From contig JACEFZ010021369.1 in the NCBI GenBank assembly GCA_014155875.1, positions 534,501-598,500 on the forward strand: a stretch of DNA of 64,000 nt, in the 5' to 3' direction. A program made the translations under genes and the position numbers. The first letter of the stretch is position 1; every line of letters starts with the position of its first letter. Of the stretch, positions 54,264 to 64,000 are shown piece by piece. Below the pieces are notes generated by a model, which was not told the DNA's origin, did no database searches, and saw only the letters and a program-made list of their open reading frames with translations. This DNA comes from Cepaea nemoralis. Taxonomy: Eukaryota > Mollusca > Gastropoda > Stylommatophora > Helicidae.

Positions 54264-56422
54264 AAACTTTTATATAAAAAAGGCAATCTCCGTCTGTATG
54301 TCCTTTATGCGTTCTCGAACGGTCCATCCGATTGAGATGAAATTTTCTACACGTCTTCCTCTCATTCCCGCGCTGCCAACTGTGATATTTTTTTAGTGTA
54401 AAATCGGCTGCTTACTTAATATTATTTAATTTTTCATTTTTCAATATAATTTCTATATAGCAAGGGGACTTAACTCTGTAAAAGTTATTTCAAGGGGCAT
54501 AACTTTTAAAATCTTTTCTGTATGTCTTATAGTCATATTGTTGCATCGTTTTCAAAGATTTATAAACTCTTTGTCTATAGTTATATTCAGGCATATGAGT
54601 TATAATAAAAAATGATACAATCTTTAAGACATTTTCAAAGATTTCATAAAAATAATCCATAATGCATAACATTGTAACTCATCTTTTCATGCTTAAGAAG
54701 TTATCTACAGTCATGTCGGTGATTAGAAAAAGTTTTCATTAAAAATAATGGATGGTGTGTGGATGGACATTCTTTTAAGTTACTTTTTTTTGTTGTATGA
54801 ATTTAATGAGACGCTACCCGCCAGGAGCTGGGTGAAGCCACGCCGGGTCAGATAGATAGACAGACAGACAGATAGTCGGGAACGGGAGCTTATATGACTA
54901 CGTATATGAATTAAATGAGATGCTCCCCACCTTTTCGCTGCAGTTATCTAGAGGCATATGCGTTATAATCCTCCTCCTTCCCCCCCTCCTCCTCCTTCCC
55001 TCTTCCTCCTCCCCTCCCCCTCCTCTTCCTCCTCCATCCTCTTCCTCCCTCTTCCACCTCCTCCTCCCTCCTCCTCGCCCTCCTCCTCGCTCTCCTCCTT
55101 CCTCCTCCTCCTCCCTCTTCCTCCTCCTAATCACTCCTCTTCCTTCCTCCTCCTTCCTCCTCCTCCTCTCTACTCCTCCCTCCTCCTCCCTCCTCACCTC
55201 ATCCCTCCTTTTCCCTCCTCCTCCTTCTCCTCCCTCTTCCTCCCTCCTCCTCCCTTCTCCCCCTCCTCCTCCCTCTCCTCCTCCCTCTCCTCCTCCCTCC
55301 GCCTCCCTTCTCCTCACCCATCCCCCTCCTTCTCTCTCCTCCTCCCTCCTCTTCCTCCCTCCTTCTCCCTCTTCCTCCTCCTCCCTCTTCCTCCTCCTCC
55401 CTCTTCCTCCCTCCTCATCCTCCCTCCTCCTCCCCCTCCTCCTCCCCTCCTTCTCCTCCCTCCTCCTTCTCCCTCCTACTTCTCCATATTTCTCCTCCCT
55501 CCTCCTCCCTCCTCCTCATGCCTCCTCCTCTCTCCTCCTCCTCCCTCCTCCTCCCTCCTCGTCCCTCCTCCTCCTCCCTCTCCTCCCTCTCCTCCTCTCC
55601 CCTTCTCCTGCGTTCTCCCTCCTCCTCCCTCTTCCTCCTCCCCCTCCTCCCCCCTCTTCCTCCTCCTCCCCTCCTCCCTCCTCCTTCTCCCTCCTCCTCC
55701 TCCCTCCTCCTCCCTCTTCCTCCTCCTCCCTCCTCCTCCTTCTCCCTCCTCCTCCCTCTCCCTCCTCCTCCCTCCTCCTCCTCCCTCCTCCCCTCTTCCT
55801 CCTGCGATCTCCTCCTGCGATCTCCTCATCCTTCTCCCTCCTCCTCCCTCTTCCTTCTCCCTCTCCTCCCCCTCCTCCCCGCTCCTCCTTCCTCCTCCTC
55901 CCCTCCTCCCTCCTCCTCCTTCCTCCTCCCTCCTCCTCCTCCCTCCTCCTCCCTCTTTCTCCTCTTCCCTCCTCCTCCTCCCTCCTCCTCCTCTTTCCTC
56001 CTCCCTCTCCCTCCTCCTCCCTCCTCCTCCCTCCTCTTCCTCCTCCTCCCCCTCCTCCTCCTGCGATCTCCTCCTCATCCTTCTCCCTCCTCCTCCCTCT
56101 TCCTTCTCCTCCTCCTCCCCCTCCTCCTCGCTCCTCCTCCCTCTTCCTCCTCCTCCCTCTTCCTCCTCCTCCCTCCTCCTCCCCTCCTCCCTACTCCCTC
56201 CTCCTCCCTCCTCCCTCCTCCTCTCTTCTCCTCCCCCTCATCCTCCTCCCTCATCCTCCTCCTTCCTCCTCCCTCTTCCTCCTCCTCCTACAGACAGACA
56301 AACAGACAGACAGTCGGGAACGGGAGCTTATATGACTACATATATGAAATAAATGAGATGCTCCCCAACAGGGACTGGGCGAAGTCAGGTCGGGTCAGAC
56401 AGACAGACAGACAGAGAGATAT

Positions 56423-56487
<65 letters not shown>

Positions 56488-56574
56488 TAGTCGGGAACGG
56501 GAACTTATATGACTCATTTATATGAATTAAATGAGATGCTCCCCATCAGGGTCTGGGCGAAGCCGGGCCAGGTC

Positions 56575-56605
<31 letters not shown>

Positions 56606-56726
56606 TAGATAGACAGACAGACAGACAGATAGATAGTCGATGAACGGGAACGGGAGCTTATATGACTACTTATATGAATTAAATGAGATGCTCCACACCA
56701 GGAGCTGGGTGATGCCGGGCCGGGTC

Positions 56727-56805
<79 letters not shown>

Positions 56806-56905
56806 TAGTCGGTAACGGGAACGAGAACTTATATGACTACTTATATGAAGTAAATGAGATGCTCCCCACCAGGGTCTGGGCGAAGCCGGGCCGGGTCAGC
56901 TAGTA
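54264..56905 (-). mobile_element. Microsatellite-cored repeat element, copy 2 (inverted)
   Basis: Reverse-complement relative of 1-825. The unique end is 54264-54810. The core of alternating (CAGA)n and an 85-bp GC-rich unit (GCTCCCCACCAGGGTCTGGG, CGGGAACGGGAACTTATATG) runs from 54811 to 56905 with five or six units. A long pyrimidine tract interrupts the core at 54955-56289. The CAGA blocks are at about 54857-54873, 56290-56312, 56395-56487, 56572-56632 and 56726-56804. Confidence 0.75.
54955..56289. repeat. 1.33-kb (TCC)n polypyrimidine tract
   Basis: The forward strand is almost purely C and T in TCCTCC/CTTCCTCC registers, broken by a few purine interruptions such as CTGCGATCTCC (55803, 55815, 56062). 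It yields giant Ser/Pro/Leu or Gly/Glu/Arg frames that are not genes. Such homopurine-homopyrimidine DNA can form triplex structures. Confidence 0.97.
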
Positions 56906-56915
56906 ATAAATAAGT

Positions 56916-57135
56916 TCGCATATCCTTTACAGGACATCGCTGTCAACATCAGCATCTTTCAGATGATTGTTGATTTCTAGGCAAGATAACGCTCAGTAGT
57001 TTGCCATTGCTTTCTGAGCGACCGGCTCACATACCCCGTAATTTACCGACGCGGAGAGAACCGCTACCGATTCTCGTGCACGTCACGTTACTTACGAGAG
57101 TTTACGGGATTACGGAGAAAGTCCTGTAACCTACA
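56916..57135 (-). mobile_element. SINE family A copy (5'-truncated head)
   Basis: GCATATCCTTTACAGGACAT start, TAGTTTGCCATTGCTTTCTG core, reverse head degenerate and ending at AAAGTCCTGTAACCTA without the first 15 bp. Confidence 0.8.
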
Positions 57136-57567
57136 ACATTATCATAACTACTTTGTAATATCTTCTTGTTTACAACAGTTTAAAAGCAAAATGTCTTCCT
57201 ATAATCTGAAGTTGAGTTTTTCCATGTAATTTTCTCTTAGCCCTTTCACTGCTGAGTCTCGCATTTATCTTATATGCTCTGTTTCTCTGATCCATAATAC
57301 TTTGTATACAGCAATTATACGTATCAAACACCCTCAATGTCTAACTACGAACTCATAAAAACTATGTACATTAGCTGCATGTGTACATATTTCTAGCTGC
57401 TATCTGGGGATACATGAACTGTTAACATCTCAGGATACATGTGTACACAGATAAGTAATGGAGCCAGCAGCTGCCCCGGTAATTATGTGTTTGAATCCTC
57501 CAAAAGGAGTGAGTTTTATTTTTTTTCTAATGACCTAAGCTCCCAGATCGAACTGGCCAAAAAGATT
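57136..57567. other. Unassigned spacer
   Basis: No supported gene. Holds the left target duplication of the next SINE (57557-57567). Confidence 0.35.
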
Positions 57568-57818
57568 TTTTTTTTTTTTTTTTTAGCATATCCTTTACAG
57601 GACTTAGCTGTCAACACCAGCATCTTTCAGCTGTATGTTGATCTCTTGGCAAGATTACGCTCAGTAGTTTGCCATTGCTTTCTGAGCGGCCGGCTCAGTA
57701 TCCCGCAAGTCACGAGCGGGGGTCGAACCGCCTCAGCTCTCGCTCCGCTACGAGACTCTGCGTGATAAACGGGATTACAGAGAGAAAGTGTTGTAACCCC
57801 ACAGCCAGAGAGACCGGC
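57568..57818 (-). mobile_element. SINE family A, best-preserved copy
   Basis: On the reverse strand: GCCGGTCTCTCTGGCTGTGG (A box), B box GGTTCGACCCCCG (about 57731-57719), core AAGCAATGGCAAACTACTGA and CTTGCCAAGAGATC, end GGATATGCT and an A18 tail (forward T tract 57568-57585). Target duplication ccaaaaagatt at 57557-57567 and 57819-57829. Confidence 0.92.
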
Positions 57819-57871
57819 CCAAAAAGATTACTACAAAATATCCTGGAAGATAAAGGCCTCCAATTCACGAT

Positions 57872-58117
57872 TTTTTATTGTTCCATATCCCTTACAGGAC
57901 GTTGCAGTCAACACCAGCATTTTTCAGCTGATGTTGATGTACTAGGTAAGATTACGCTCAGTAGTTTGCCATTACTTTCTGAGCGACCGGGTCACATACC
58001 TCTAAGCTACCGACACGGTGAGAACCGATACAAATTCTCGCGCACATCACGTCACTCACAAGGGTATACGGGATTATAGAGAAAGACGCTAAACCCTAGG
58101 GCCAGGGAGACCGGCCG
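57872..58117 (-). mobile_element. SINE family A, adjacent copy
   Basis: Same architecture 54 bp further on. Target duplication attcacgat at 57863-57871 and 58118-58126. The head is diverged (CCTGGCCCTAGGGTTTAGCG). Confidence 0.87.
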
Positions 58118-58189
58118 ATTCACGATATAAGCCACCAAGTGCCCTCTGGTCTCAGACTTTGATGCTAGCAACATATGCCAAAAACATGG

Positions 58190-58470
58190 AGGTCAGCGTG
58201 GCCGAATAGATGTGAGCGTTGTTTCATAAACACACGGTGTGCTGATGCCGAGGTAGAGGGTTCGATCCCTATAGTGGTTAGGTTGACTTCTTGACCTTGA
58301 CATGGGAACGTAAATTACAAGTACCTATGAAGTCGGAATGGGTTCGCCTGATGGCGAGGGACACTGGTAATAGGGAAAGATAATCCATACGCAAACATCA
58401 GCCCAATGACTAGAAATCAGTAGCAAGTATATGGACTACGATTGAGATCAAAGCCAGCAAACGCAATAAA
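58190..58470 (+). mobile_element. tRNA-derived SINE, family C
   Basis: A box TGGCCGAATAG at 58199-58209 and B box GGGTTCGATCCC at 58258-58269. The body CTTGACATGGGAACGTAAAT ... GTTCGCCTGATGGCGAGGG follows, with an AATAAATAATA end. The body recurs headless at 38590-38770. Confidence 0.82.
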
Positions 58471-58859
58471 TAATATTTCATTGTGTGAATCGGAGTTCTT
58501 TACCACTGCTTACTGTAGCCGGATAACCCGCCTAAGTGAGTAACATAAAACAGTTATATCTTCCTGTGATTTAATAATAAGTTCCGCGACTGAGACTGCC
58601 GTCAGAATGGGAGGTATTGAGTCGTCAAATAAAGAGATGGGTTGTTCGGTTGCCTTCCGTCCCACATTTACCTGCCATACAATTTTCAGAAATTCTAAAA
58701 ATGATCCCTTACTCATTTCGTCGGACTGGATCGATCCCAGAGCCACACTGACCCGAAACAAGCATCCTGCCAGAGCTGGAGATTGCACCTTTAGTCACGT
58801 TATATGTTGATAAGAAAGCACGCGAAGAAATGCTTCGTCTGTCAACTTCCGGCAACAAA
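58471..58859. other. Unassigned spacer
   Basis: No gene supported. Short frames on both strands lack motifs. Confidence 0.3.
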
Positions 58860-59360
58860 AAGAGAAGTTCTGGAACGATATGGAGCAACTGTAACTTGGT
58901 GGTTTTACTCTCGCCCCATGGGTTGGGGGTGGGGGCGACCCATGGGTTGGGGGTTGAGCGCCCCATGGGTTGGGGGTGGGGAGTGGTAGAATTAAAAGGA
59001 AATTCTAGATCGATAAGGATCCCGTATAGCTTGGTGGCTTGATGCTCGCCTCAGTTTTATTTTTTATTTTTATGTTTTGGTAAGGGGTGGGGGGGGGGGG
59101 GGAGGTAGAACAAAAATAGAAGTTCTAGAACGATATGGAGCCCGTGTAGCTTGGTGGCTTGATGCTCGCGCAGTTGTTGGGGGGAGGGGGACAAAAAAGA
59201 GAAGGTCTATATATGAAGCCCCATTAACTTGTTGACTTTACGCTTGCACCAGGAATGGGGTGTGTGGGGGGGGGGGGGGGGGGAGTTAGAAGTCAAATTT
59301 AAGTTCTAGAACGATATGGAGCCCCTGTAGCTTGGTGGCTTGACGCTCGCCTGTCGGCCC
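58860..59360. repeat. G-rich tandem repeat, four degenerate units
   Basis: Each unit contains AAGTTCTAGAACGATATGGA, GCTTGGTGGCTTGATGCTCG and a G-rich tract. Unit lengths vary from about 110 to 160 bp. The segment 58918-58982 has many closely spaced runs of three or more G and could form G-quadruplexes on the forward strand. Confidence 0.8.
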
Positions 59361-59384
59361 ATTGGTCAGGAGCGCGATCAGCAT

Positions 59385-59565
59385 CAAGGCGGATTCGGAT
59401 GTTTAAAATTGACCTGGGGTCATCATTCAACCTGACATGGCTACCAGAAAATGCCCTGGGACGTAAAGGCGACAGATGTGACACTGACCACGTCACACCC
59501 GAATGCCTGTCTATACAAATGTGGGTCTAGCACTGTAGGTCCAGTGCACCTCAAAGCCTGGGAAA
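59385..59565 (+). mobile_element. SINE family D, 3' module
   Basis: GGCTACCAGAAAATGCCCTG, ACGTAAAGGCGACAGATG and TACAAATGTGGGTCTAGCA, parallel to 50705-50800. Confidence 0.5.
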
Positions 59566-59679
59566 GAGTCGTTGACATATTCACTCACTCCAGAATCACT
59601 CAGCTTAACAAAGCGCGCTGGTGAAAGACACAATCAATGGGGAAGACATGGTACTCATGCATATTAAAAGACATACCGA

Positions 59680-59850
59680 AATGTATACTAATAATCTCGT
59701 AGCAGGGACCTGCGCTCGTATATCAAGTGTCAGTGGTCAGTCGTTCCCTCCCGTACGAACAGCGAGCGCCGCAATCGAATCCTTGTCCGACCTAGCTCAT
59801 GCCATTGTCAGTGTAACTTCATAACCATTACACCAACGAGCCAGCTATGC
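59680..59850 (-). mobile_element. tRNA-headed SINE-like element, family E
   Basis: The reverse strand reads GCTCGTTGGTGTAATGGTTA (A box TGGTGTAATGG at about 59834-59824) and GGATTCGATTG (B box, about 59782-59772). The 3' limit is unclear. Confidence 0.55.
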
Positions 59851-59959
59851 TACATAGCAATCTACTGAAACCGATAATGGTGGGAAATTTTAAGGACAAA
59901 AGTGCTAAAGCATCAAAGATACAAATGGACAGACAATACCATATTATGTTCTGGACACT

Positions 59960-60460
59960 GTGGTTGTAGAAAGTGAAACAATGGGCCTTTGCTTGAATAA
60001 TAGGAAGGCAGAAGTCATAGCGATATCACAGAGACAGATTGTTCATAAATGTAAAATTAAAGTAAATGGTGTTATTATGGTGCAAGTTCAGAAATTGAGG
60101 TTTTAAGGCATATGAATAGTATCAGATGGAAGATGCATCACAGAGATAAAGAAAATAGTAGAAAATGAAAAAAAAAAAAACTGCATACTATGAAATGAAG
60201 AACATTTTATGCAAAATTCTTTCTCATTGAAAGTTACACAAATAATTATTGCATGCTAAACAGAACCAGTTTTAACATGCGGCTGCAAATCCCGGCAATT
60301 GGTAATAAGGTGAGGGAAATCCTTAGGAGTCTTGGAGATTTGGTTTTGTAGAAGAATGCTGAAAGTTCATTGGACAGCCTAGATGATAAATCTGGACATT
60401 TTGAAGAAGGCTAATTAAAAAATACAAGTAGTAATGAATGTTGGAAACGATTCGCATTGA
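59960..60460 (+). pseudogene. RTE-type LINE fragment, post-palm region
   Basis: Shifted frames give MGLCLNNRKAEVIAISQRQI, CKIKVNGVIMVQVQKL, IVSDGRCITEIKKIVEN, AYYEMKNILC, TEPVLTCGCKS and EIWFCRRMLKVHWTA. The order (thumb, then CGC...RRMLKVHW) fits RTE elements. Heavily decayed, with an A13 run near 60170. Confidence 0.7.
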
Positions 60461-61209
60461 GACATGCGGTATGAGCCATATGAGCCATGTCTCATTCTCG
60501 TCTCATGTCTCTTGGTGGGGGGTCTATGTCTCATGGCTCGTGGTGGGTGGGTTGTGGCCTGTCTCATGCCTTCCAGCTCCTTCCTGCTTTTTTAAGTGTC
60601 AGGTGTAGTTTTTAATCAGAGCATCGGGGTTAACAATGAAAAGAACAATTGAACTAGGTGGGCAGGTTAAGTGAAGATGAGCGCGATAACTATGGCGCCA
60701 GGTTTGCTAATTGATTCAGAAGATGTCAAGCCGGTGTAATGCATTAATTAGCTTCCCGTTTGTATAGACGACATAAGAGGTGTCAGGTGGTCGACAAACA
60801 AGCGGAGTCGGGCGGGGTGGTAAAGTGAGGGCAGTGTCGGGATGCAGGGTAGTGAGCAGGGTCGGTCGGACCAGGTAGGTTCCGCTTGTTATGACGATGC
60901 CACGTGGTATGACGATTCATACCACCCGGTCGACTATTCTTCGTGTTTTTCCTAGATCGATATTTTTTTTTGATTGTCTGTGGGTTAAAAAAGAATTTAA
61001 ATGGCCGGTAAATTATGCAAGGTAGTTGGTGATATTAATCGGAGTATGTGTAACAAAGGAAAAGATCAATTGAACTAGGTGGGTAGGCTCAGTAAAGTGA
61101 CCAGCTGTATAACCCTTCCTTGTCTTCACATTTGTATGGTAACACTGACGCATTGGAGATGCCAGCCATGGTAAAGAAGGAAAAAAAAATAATAATTATC
61201 TTCCCGTTT
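60461..61209. other. Low-complexity and unassigned DNA
   Basis: Contains short recurring TGAGCCATGTCTCATG motifs (60470-60540) and CTTCCCGTTTGTATAGACG twice (60750 and 61200), suggesting decayed dispersed repeats. No gene. Confidence 0.4.
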
Positions 61210-61700
61210 GTATAGACGTACACAAGCTAGTTGGTACAATAGGCTCCCTCATATGGAGGTGATAGGTTCGAAGCTCGATTCTTTATCGTTGGTAAGTGTA
61301 TGGGGTGCGTAGAGGGGCATAGGGGATGTGGTGGGATATCACCAGTGTGTAACAGGGGTGTCTAGTTGTTGTCAATGCGCTTGATAGGTTCGAGTCCTAC
61401 TGTGTGGTGGAGTAGTGTAGTAGTAGTAGTCAAGGTTGTAACAGAGATAGGTGGTGTTGAAGGCATCGTTTAAGAGTCGAAACACGAACCTGGTTGATAA
61501 GGGTGTCCACCCTAGGCGGCTCTTTTTAAGTGTATACTAAGCCGTAAATGTATAACAACGGTGTCTAGTTGCTGCCATAGCGCTTGTCAGGGTCGAAACC
61601 TACTGTGTGGTGGGGTAGTGTGGCAGTGGGCGAGTATGTAACGCAGCTAGGTGGTATCATTGGCGGTTCAAATCACGCCCCTGGTCGCTAACTATACCCA
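61210..61700 (+). repeat. Cluster of tRNA-like promoter motifs, partly tandem
   Basis: B-box-like motifs at 61264-61275 (AGGTTCGAAGCTC), 61386-61398 (TAGGTTCGAGTCC), 61588-61600 (degenerate) and 61665-61675 (GGTTCAAATCA). Each is preceded by an A-box-like TAGTTGGTACAATAGG or AGCTAGGTGGTATCATTGGC. A unit starting GGTGTCTAGTTGCTG repeats at about 61357 and 61559, a period near 202 bp. None folds as a clean tRNA by eye. Confidence 0.5.
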
Positions 61701-61764
61701 ACATAGGTGCCAGAGAAGCGAATGCAGCGGTATCGCTTTGCATTTTCCTCAGAAACCGCAGTTC

Positions 61765-62075
61765 CAAGCCAGCAGATTCAGCGTGACTGCTCAGTATCTT
61801 CACATTCATACAAAAGCATAGGTTCTATGTAGCACCGCAACACTCTTTTTCTCGTAGCAATTGCCATCTTTTTATTGGTCGCTATGTTTTTCATCTTACT
61901 ATTCACTTGTTTCAGAATATTCTCATTTACACGTATATTACATCGTGGTATTTCGTTCTTCCTAGTGACAATCATAAGCCGTGTCGTTTTATAATTTAAT
62001 TCTAACCCTAGTTGTTCACTGTGTGCAACAACCGCCTCTTCTAAATATTGCAGATCCTACGCAGTGTCTGTTGAT
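61765..62075 (-). pseudogene. RTE-type LINE fragment, family 3
   Basis: The reverse strand reads LQYLEEAVVAHSEQLGLELN, RLMIVTRKNEIPRCNIRVNE, NILKQVN, and after an internal deletion MAIATRKRVLRCYIEPMLLY. Same family as 36736-37005. Confidence 0.75.
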
Positions 62076-64000
62076 TACATAAATTATATGAAGGCAGTTG
62101 ACAATTTAAATTAGATGAAGTTATTTTATTACAGACATTAAATGAAGACATTTGACTATAAATATTTAATAAAACGACGAAAAAACGGAGATCTACCGGC
62201 GTGAGAAAAAGCATATAAGTATGGTAATGTCAGTTCCTGTGAACATATTTACCATAAGCATTCTGAATAGTATATGAATATTTAGCTTTAAGGTGAAATC
62301 AATACGGCTGTACCGATCGGAAACAAGAAGAATGACTAAAACAAATACTAATAAACAACAAACATTTATTAACTGGTGCCCACGTAGTTCACCATTGGCG
62401 TTCATGTCTCATTCAACAATTAGTATAATGTCTGAAGTCACATTTGCGACTTCAACATATGTTTTCATAGTATATGTATATATGAAGATATATTCAAGGT
62501 GATTTCTAAGAACACATTTCCTCATATCACACGCTACAAAAGACATATTTCGCTCAAACTTAAACATTAAGAGTGGAAAAGAGTATGTTGTAGATACTGT
62601 TTTTCCTTTGTTTCTAGTGGGACTTGATTATTTGTTGTTCTATCTGGGCATGGTATGTATATTTTCAACATATCTTCACTGATGTTTTTCATCTTGTCTG
62701 CTCATTGCGCCCGCTTCAAAGTCATACAAAAGTACAGGTTCTATGAAAGACAGAGACACTTTGCGGTTATTGTTAACCAAAATGACAAATGAGAGGTCGA
62801 TTAATATGTAAGTATTTGTAAATAAATAAATATACACAGGGCTGGCTGGTATATAATGATAACAAAGGTAGCTAGTTTTAGAAAACGAAATAGACGTGCT
62901 ACCATACAGAATTGGTGTTACAGATTTCGCCTACTCCTCACCAAAATCAGACACCGAAGAAGGGTAATGACATTTTTACAGTTGCGAAGTGCCGTATTAG
63001 AAGCCCAAATATTAACCTCAAGGTGCGGGTTAATCCAAAGCTAGTGAGTGTCTTCATTCTGATCTAGAGTTGTTTACCGTGCCTCCCACGCAAACAGAGG
63101 TGGAATAGTGACTATGTGTAGCTTAACTGTGGTGGCACCATCTGGAGATATTAATCAGATACTTGGTGACAAAAGTGACAGTCTGCTTAGAGAAAACAGC
63201 GAATTTTCAACTAAAACATAGTCTATGTGTTATCTCCAGTGTAGCTGGTCCTGTGTTTGTTGTGGTTATTATTAATGTAAATGTTTATTCTGTTTGTAGT
63301 ATAAGGGCCATTTCTTCCACCGATAAGTTTTTATAAAACCAATGACCAATCCCTATAAGACACATATGACAACCGTATCTATCCTACTTCACTCACGTAG
63401 GTTTGGTCCACAGTGTCCACCTCGGTAAGCTTTTACAACAATAGACTGGAGCAGGAAACAGGAAACGTTAACTGAATAACGATACACCGAGAGTCAATAC
63501 GCTTGGATTTGTATTCTCACTACACTTTTACTATGTCTCTATGGTTGTTTCCTGACAGGCTTCATCATCAAACTCACATCAAATGATGGCGGCATGCACA
63601 TAATTGTTGGCAACAATATAGAACAGATAGCGGTCATGTTATTTAACAGCTAGGCCGTTACGCTTGCATGAGGGCATGTTGTATGTACCATTTGTATGTA
63701 ACTAATACACCAATGTATTCATACCGTTGTGTTTTTCACTTATTTGCTAATGTAACACTGGTGTTTTTTACTTTTTTGTTTTTTATAATTTTATACACAT
63801 CACTGTATTTATTTTATTATGTAATTTAACTTGTAATAATATACTTGAATTCTTTAAAATACTGCCTATTTAGACCTCTCAAAACCTGTTGATCGGAGAT
63901 GTAAACTCCATCACAGCTAATTAAAACAACCAATATTTCCGTCACACAACCCCGTCGGAATCGAAGCTGTTACCTCCATATGATCTATGGTACCATCTAG
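62076..64000. other. Unassigned AT-rich DNA
   Basis: About 1.9 kb without supported genes, SINEs or tandem arrays. The open frames at 62193-62405 (-), 62293-62502 (+) and 62856-63044 (+) have no recognisable domain. Confidence 0.4.

Noticed and set aside
54920..56525. Frames of 335-471 codons rich in Ser/Pro/Leu and the reverse Gly/Glu/Arg frames
   Set aside because: Produced by the 1.33-kb pyrimidine tract; all frames stay open because TCC/CTC lacks stops.

Overview
The window looks like a gene-poor, repeat-saturated stretch of an animal nuclear genome. Three things point to a metazoan, and I would guess a lophotrochozoan, probably a mollusc. These are many decayed non-LTR retrotransposons (RTE-type and I-type LINEs), several tRNA-headed SINE families, and intron-bearing coding exons with GT/AG borders. 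The taxon is inferred from the kind of repeats, not from any diagnostic gene. There are no bacterial-type operons, rRNA genes, CRISPR arrays or functional tRNA genes.

Layout. 0-5 kb: a microsatellite-cored repeat, a 5'-truncated I-type LINE with an intact RNase H frame, and RTE LINE pieces, one carrying a hAT-type insert. 5-11 kb: tandem arrays (15-bp minisatellite, a 1.7-kb 25-bp satellite, 26-bp and 60-bp repeats). 11-15 kb: RTE LINE copy A, split by a 580-bp chimeric short retroelement with an 18-bp target duplication. 17-20 kb: a tRNA-type SINE directly upstream of a LINE ORF1 with three zinc knuckles. 21-35 kb: a nested pair, in which a reverse-strand I-type LINE (about 3.9 kb) is interrupted by a complete forward-strand Ty3/gypsy LTR retrotransposon (24528-31599). 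The LTR element has 513/512-bp LTRs, a perfect 5-bp target duplication and the unusual order gag-protease-integrase-reverse transcriptase-RNase H. 35-46 kb: more RTE fragments, minisatellites, SINEs, a 200-bp-armed inverted repeat, and a terminal exon of a protein kinase on the reverse strand (42204-42318). 46-51 kb: long GATA arrays flanking RTE copy B (one nonsense codon) and a 600-bp AGT array. 52.6-53.8 kb: five 100-bp tandem repeats running straight into the start codon of a protein-kinase exon (53154-53771). 54-64 kb: a second, inverted copy of the microsatellite-cored repeat invaded by 1.3 kb of pyrimidine tract, clustered SINEs, G-rich repeats and LINE remnants.

The only candidate host genes are the two kinase exons. 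They lie on opposite strands, so they probably belong to two members of one kinase family whose other exons are outside the window or not visible. Everything else I can identify is mobile DNA or simple repeat. Nested insertions with target duplications give a readable relative chronology in several places.
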